DNA of 64,000 nt from Faucicola tetraodonis (GTDB taxonomy: Bacteria; Pseudomonadota; Gammaproteobacteria; Pseudomonadales; Moraxellaceae): the NCBI GenBank assembly GCA_032017425.1, contig DALZPW010000006.1; one strand, written 5' to 3'. This document shows positions 60,400 through 64,000 of this stretch, piece by piece; the first letter of the stretch is position 1; every line of letters starts with the position of its first letter. Made by a program: the position numbers and the translations under genes. The notes under the pieces were generated by a model. The model was not told where the DNA came from. It saw nothing but the letters and a program-made list of their open reading frames with translations, and made no database searches.

Positions 60400-61335
60400 T
60401 TAGGACTTAAATAGGCTGATTATCCATTCAAAAATGGTCAAAACTAAATTAACTAAGACTAATAAAATTTGCTGGTTATCGGGCTCTGATTTTGGCGTGT
60501 TTTTATTTTTTGTAGCTGGTGAATAATCATCAATAGGCAGCGTCATTGCCGTTTTTTGTACCTTCCCTGATAACCCTGGCATGGCATCCACGCCTATTCT
60601 TACCGCAAGTTCATCCAGACTAATGATTTCCACTCGCTGACTATCATCATTAGGGACAAAATAAACCCCTGCTTGTTGTAGACTTGGAATATAAATCGCT
60701 TTATATAGATGACTGGGTACTAATATATTGTTATTGATTTTCTTAACCCGGTTACTGATAAAAGCTACCCCTGTCACCACATAGATACGATTGTGTTTGA
60801 TCGCTAGGTAACGGGTACGGGACTCAATGTCTCGCCAAGTGCTACGATTATTGACAGGATTTTGCGGTACAATGTTGGCAAGGCTAAAGCTGTCATATTG
60901 TGATTCAAGCGTACTCATATCTGCATTCGGCGCTAGATGCCCACGATCATAAGGTACGTTACGATAATCAGCTAAATAGCCTTTAACCCGATTAGGCAGC
61001 TGACTTTCCTCGTGAAAATTATTAACCCTAGATAACTCGCTCGCTTTTTCAATACGCGCTCGTGTCAAATACTCCGCTGACCATAAAGCGGTTTTACTCA
61101 GTGACGAATACCCTACAGCAAAGCCATTTAGACATAAATAATAAATCTCAAGTGGTTGATTCGAGAGTGGCTGTGGACTTTGTTGGTTAGCATAGGTATT
61201 GCCACATTGATTGAGGTGCTGTTTGCGATAATCTAAAGAGCTGCTTGAATGTGCCCATAAGGGCAATAAGGATAAAGCTATCACTACCAAGCTCTGTGAC
61301 AGTGATTTGTGTGAAAAACGCTGATAACCACTCAT
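60400..61335 (-). CDS. DNA/RNA non-specific endonuclease with C-terminal membrane helix
   Basis: 311 residues. Signal peptide VVIALSLLPLWAHSS near the N-terminus (no strong ribosome site before the ATG). The betabetaalpha-Me nuclease domain: NVPYDRGHLAPNADMSTLE with the catalytic DRGH motif, SLANIVPQNPVNNRSTWRDIE with metal-binding Asn (PQNxxxNRxxW), and IYVVTGVAF. It is similar to Serratia nuclease/EndoG family enzymes, which cut DNA and RNA in the periplasm or outside. A Lys/Pro/Asn linker leads to a C-terminal hydrophobic helix (LVLVNLVLTIFEWIISLF), unusual for the family. It may be membrane-anchored, with the catalytic domain in the periplasm. Confidence 0.85.
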   Translation of the reverse strand: MSGYQRFSHKSLSQSLVVIALSLLPLWAHSSSSLDYRKQHLNQCGNTYANQQSPQPLSNQPLEIYYLCLNGFAVGYSSLSKTALWSAEYLTRARIEKASELSRVNNFHEESQLPNRVKGYLADYRNVPYDRGHLAPNADMSTLESQYDSFSLANIVPQNPVNNRSTWRDIESRTRYLAIKHNRIYVVTGVAFISNRVKKINNNILVPSHLYKAIYIPSLQQAGVYFVPNDDSQRVEIISLDELAVRIGVDAMPGLSGKVQKTAMTLPIDDYSPATKNKNTPKSEPDNQQILLVLVNLVLTIFEWIISLFKS

Positions 61336-61461
61336 ACGCTATAAAATACCAACTCTAGCCATTGATGAAAATTGATTAATTATACATGACATTTGGCATT
61401 ATTTTGGGTAAAATAGGCGTCCGTTTTGCGATTACCTATATTTTGGAGTTGCAACTCGATT

Positions 61462-61552
61462 GGAAACGTGGCTGAGTGGTCGAAAGCGCACGCCTGGAAA
61501 GTGTGTATACGTTAATAGCGTATCGAGGGTTCGAATCCCTCCGTTTCCGCCA
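61462..61552 (+). tRNA. tRNA-Ser (anticodon GGA)
   Basis: 91 bases. The acceptor stem GGAAACG pairs with CGTTTCC at the 3' end, followed by discriminator G and encoded CCA. Type II tRNA with a long variable arm. The anticodon loop in CCTGGAAAG gives GGA. T-loop GGTTCGAATCC is canonical. It decodes UCC and UCU. Confidence 0.95.
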
Positions 61553-61559
61553 AATAAAC

Positions 61560-61592
61560 AAAAAGCTAGCTTATTATTAAGCTAGCTTTTTT
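61560..61592. terminator. Terminator after tRNA-Ser, also for katE
   Basis: AAAAAGCTAGCTTA / TAAGCTAGCTTTTTT with a short loop; T-runs on both strands. Confidence 0.85.
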
Positions 61593-61609
61593 GTTGCGGG
61601 GTTGATGAA

Positions 61610-63703
61610 TTACGCTAAATCACGCACATTAGGTTCACGATCCCATTCACGCGATTTGGCCTTCTCGATAAAGGTCTCTATTTCCTTTAAAGCCACCACA
61701 CTGGCATCTTTCTCAATATGCTGGGGAATCAGAATAAATTCATCCGTCGCACCACAATAAGCAATCGCTTTTAGATGGGCGTGCGCGTCTTTAAACCACG
61801 CAATCGCTTCACTCACTTTGGCTAGTTTTTTCGCTTGCTCTGGCATAATGATACTAACGATTGCATCAAACAAGACAGAAGGTGAACCCGCCAATTGACC
61901 GTCAGCCGCAATGGTTTCACCATTGTTTAACGTAATACTAATTTTTGGCGCTACAATAAAGGGGGTTGCCTTTGCTGCTGTAATCGCTGCTTTATATTTT
62001 TCAAGCATTTCTGCATTTGAATCATCTGCGACTAAAATAGCAACTTTACGACCTTCAAGCGTTGGTTTAGCTTTGCCAATCAACTGTAAAGCTGGCGATA
62101 ATGGCAAATCTTGCACCGGAACAGCCGGCTCAATCGGTTTCGGCACTGGTTTCATCCCTAACCCATCGGCCACGCGTTTACCCAATGTTTCATCAACCGT
62201 TAACAACTGCGCAACCATGCGTTCACGGATATAGGGTGTCTCAACTTTTGAAAGCTCAAACACAATCGCTGAAGCAATGTGCGCCTGCTCAATGGGGGTT
62301 TGACTACGATAGAACATACGTGGTTGACTATAAAAGTCTGCGAAGCTTTCTGCACGGATACGACCTTTAACGGTATCATTGCCTTGGCTTAAATCCTCAG
62401 CAAATGATTTAAAGCCTACTGCGGGATTTTCACGTGGTTTTTCTGGTTCCAAACTTTGTGGTTCATAAGCAACGCGCCCTTTCGGAATTTGCATCTGCAT
62501 ATGACCATCACGCTGCATATTATGGAATGGGCATTTTGGTGCATTAATTGGCAACTGCGCAAAATTTGGTGAACCTAAACGCGACAGCTGGGTATCAAGA
62601 TAACTAAATAAACGACCTTGTAGTAAGGGGTCATTACTAAAGTCGATACCGGGTACGATGTTTGCTGGACAGAAAGCCACTTGCTCTGTCTCAGCAAAGA
62701 AGTTATCGGGATAACGGTTTAATACCATCTTACCAACTACTTTGAGTGGTACCAATTCTTCTGGAATAAGTTTAGTAGCATCTAGATGGTCAAAAGCGAA
62801 TTCATCCGCTTTTTCTTGGGTGAACAACTGAACAGCAAAATCCCAAATAACCTCATCACCTTGTTGTAATGCTTCAAATAAGTCACGACGATGATAATCA
62901 GGGTCAGCACCTGCCACTTTCACCGCTTCATCCCAAACATGCGATTGAAGCTGCAAACGTGGACGCCAGTGAAAACGTACAAACGTGCTTTCACCTTGGG
63001 CATTAATAAAGCGATAACTATGAATACCGAAGCCTTCAATCGTACGCAAGCTGCGTGGAATGCCGCGATCGCTCATTGCCCACAAGTAATTGTGCAATGT
63101 TTCTGGGCTCAATGAAATAAAATCATAAAAAGTATCATGCGCTGAGGCAGCTTGTGGAAAACCACGATCCGGTTCCATCTTGACAGCATGCACTAAATCT
63201 GGGAATTTAATCGCATCTTGAATAAAGAATACTGGGGTATTATTACCTACTAAATCCCAGTTTCCCTCTTTAGTATAAATTTTGACGGCAAAACCGCGAA
63301 TATCACGCGGTGTATCAACCGACCCTGCACCACCGGCTACCGTTGAAAAACGAGCAAATAATGGGGTTTGTTTGCCCACCTCTGTTAATACCTTAGCAGT
63401 AGTATATTGTTCTAATGACTCAGTTAACTCGAAATAACCATGCGCTGCACTGCCTCGCGCATGCACAATACGCTCTGGAATACGTTCATGGTCAAAATGG
63501 GTAATTTTCTCGCGTAAAATAAAATCTTCTAGCAATGCAGGGCCTCGACGACCCGCTTTTAGCGAATTCTGATTGTCTGCAATAACAATCCCTTGCTGCG
63601 TGGTTAAATTAGTTGAGTTATCATCAGCTTGTTGATGAGTTTCGCCTGCATTTCCTTGCTGAGTATTAATATTTGGCTCTGGCTTAACGGGCTTTTGTGT
63701 CAT
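61610..63703 (-). CDS. katE: Large-subunit catalase HPII (KatE)
   Basis: 697 residues. It converts hydrogen peroxide to water and oxygen in the cytoplasm. It is a clade-2 large-subunit catalase: a 60-residue leader, then the catalytic His region in RIPERIVHARGSAAHGYFEL, Asn region VGNNTPVFFIQDAIKFPDLVH, and heme Tyr in LLQGRLFSYLDTQLSRLG. The C-terminal flavodoxin/GATase1-like domain begins near GRKVAILVADDSNAEM and ends in the PQHIEKDASVVALKEIETF stretch. AGGAT lies about 8 bases before the ATG. No OxyR or RpoS box was confirmed. Confidence 0.97.
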   Translation of the reverse strand: MTQKPVKPEPNINTQQGNAGETHQQADDNSTNLTTQQGIVIADNQNSLKAGRRGPALLEDFILREKITHFDHERIPERIVHARGSAAHGYFELTESLEQYTTAKVLTEVGKQTPLFARFSTVAGGAGSVDTPRDIRGFAVKIYTKEGNWDLVGNNTPVFFIQDAIKFPDLVHAVKMEPDRGFPQAASAHDTFYDFISLSPETLHNYLWAMSDRGIPRSLRTIEGFGIHSYRFINAQGESTFVRFHWRPRLQLQSHVWDEAVKVAGADPDYHRRDLFEALQQGDEVIWDFAVQLFTQEKADEFAFDHLDATKLIPEELVPLKVVGKMVLNRYPDNFFAETEQVAFCPANIVPGIDFSNDPLLQGRLFSYLDTQLSRLGSPNFAQLPINAPKCPFHNMQRDGHMQMQIPKGRVAYEPQSLEPEKPRENPAVGFKSFAEDLSQGNDTVKGRIRAESFADFYSQPRMFYRSQTPIEQAHIASAIVFELSKVETPYIRERMVAQLLTVDETLGKRVADGLGMKPVPKPIEPAVPVQDLPLSPALQLIGKAKPTLEGRKVAILVADDSNAEMLEKYKAAITAAKATPFIVAPKISITLNNGETIAADGQLAGSPSVLFDAIVSIIMPEQAKKLAKVSEAIAWFKDAHAHLKAIAYCGATDEFILIPQHIEKDASVVALKEIETFIEKAKSREWDREPNVRDLA

Positions 63704-63919
63704 TTTTTATCCTAGATATTTAATTATATTTGTAATTTTTTAGAAAACATCAAATGTTCACCTAAGGTTAAAAAAGGATCGACATTGATATAATCAGTAT
63801 ATAGAATTCAAAAATTTACAGTGTGAAAATGCGTAAAGCTATGTAACAAATAGGTTATTAATGCAGCATATAAAAAGAATAAAACTAACATCATAATACT
63901 GCATGTTATTTTGACAATA

Positions 63920-63954
63920 AAAACACCCCCTTACAAGAGTAAGGGGGGTGTTTT
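63920..63954 (-). terminator. Terminator of the rrn operon entering from the right
   Basis: AAAACACCCCCTTAC / GTAAGGGGGGTGTTTT stem with a 4-base loop just after the 5S rRNA 3' end on the minus strand, giving a T run after the stem on the minus strand. Confidence 0.85.
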
Positions 63955-63961
63955 GGAATAG

Positions 63962-64000
63962 GGAGCTGACGATGACCTACTCTCACATGGGCGAACCACA
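63962..64000 (-). rRNA. rrf: 5S rRNA, 3' end only
   Basis: Read on the minus strand, the last 39 bases of the window match the 3' end of a proteobacterial 5S rRNA: CGCCCATGTGAGAGTAGG followed by TCATCGTCAGC. The gene continues beyond the right edge, so an rRNA operon on the minus strand ends here. Confidence 0.85.

Noticed and set aside
1..64000. CRISPR array, prophage, integron or insertion sequence
   Set aside because: No regularly spaced repeats, transposase, integrase or phage structural gene was seen in any frame.

Overview
The window reads as chromosomal DNA of a gammaproteobacterium of the family Moraxellaceae (Moraxella, Psychrobacter or Acinetobacter relative). The reasons are the BfmR/BfmS-type two-component pair, an ArgA with fused kinase and GNAT domains, the gene neighbourhoods dksA-gluQ, glnK-amtB, yqiA-parE, pepA-holC and lptF-lptG, and the moderate-to-low GC, AT-rich spacers. 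Species cannot be fixed from the sequence alone.

Layout. 1-9.9 kb: the 3' end of msrA, a lytic transglycosylase (mltB), a small acidic coiled-coil protein, a DUF4062-like protein, murI, a DUF1285 protein, ETF-ubiquinone oxidoreductase, a Tat-exported PhoD-like phosphatase and a 59-residue conserved small protein. 10-19.6 kb: recG, a broken NYN/OST-HTH gene, a patatin lipoprotein, an exported protein, argA, two tandem FKBP isomerases, an acyltransferase and ynfA. 19.6-34.6 kb: parE and yqiA, DUF1289 and YbhN-like genes, a DUF1328 micro-protein, a Lys/Thr-rich exported protein, sstT, pepA-holC, lptF-lptG followed by a uracil-DNA-glycosylase-like gene, a DUF305 lipoprotein and cbpA-cbpM. 34.7-38.4 kb: hisH, a two-gene ATPase plus TOPRIM/RloB-like cassette resembling a phage-defence module, and avtA. 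38.5-43 kb: an EnvZ-like orphan kinase and bfmR-bfmS. 43.3-51.1 kb: the complete F1Fo ATP synthase cluster atpIBEFHAGDC. 51.3-59.6 kb: zur, cpdA, dksA-gluQ, ftsW-murD and glnK-amtB behind a probable sigma-54/NtrC promoter. 59.7-64 kb: a DUF2147 protein, a DNA/RNA non-specific endonuclease, tRNA-Ser(GGA), katE, and the 3' end of a 5S rRNA with its terminator (an rrn operon enters from the right).

Most of the window is ordinary housekeeping DNA: cell wall (mltB, murI, murD, ftsW), LPS export (lptFG), energy (atp, ETF-QO), nitrogen (glnK-amtB), DNA upkeep (recG, parE, holC) and stress (katE, dksA, cbpA). The strongest candidate for an accessory, possibly defensive system is the ATPase/RloB-like pair at 35324-37057. 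Other points of interest are the decayed NYN/OST-HTH gene, intergenic hairpins inside the atp operon, a terminator-like hairpin between bfmR and bfmS, and several small or family-level-only genes. No CRISPR array, intact insertion sequence, integrase or prophage gene was seen.
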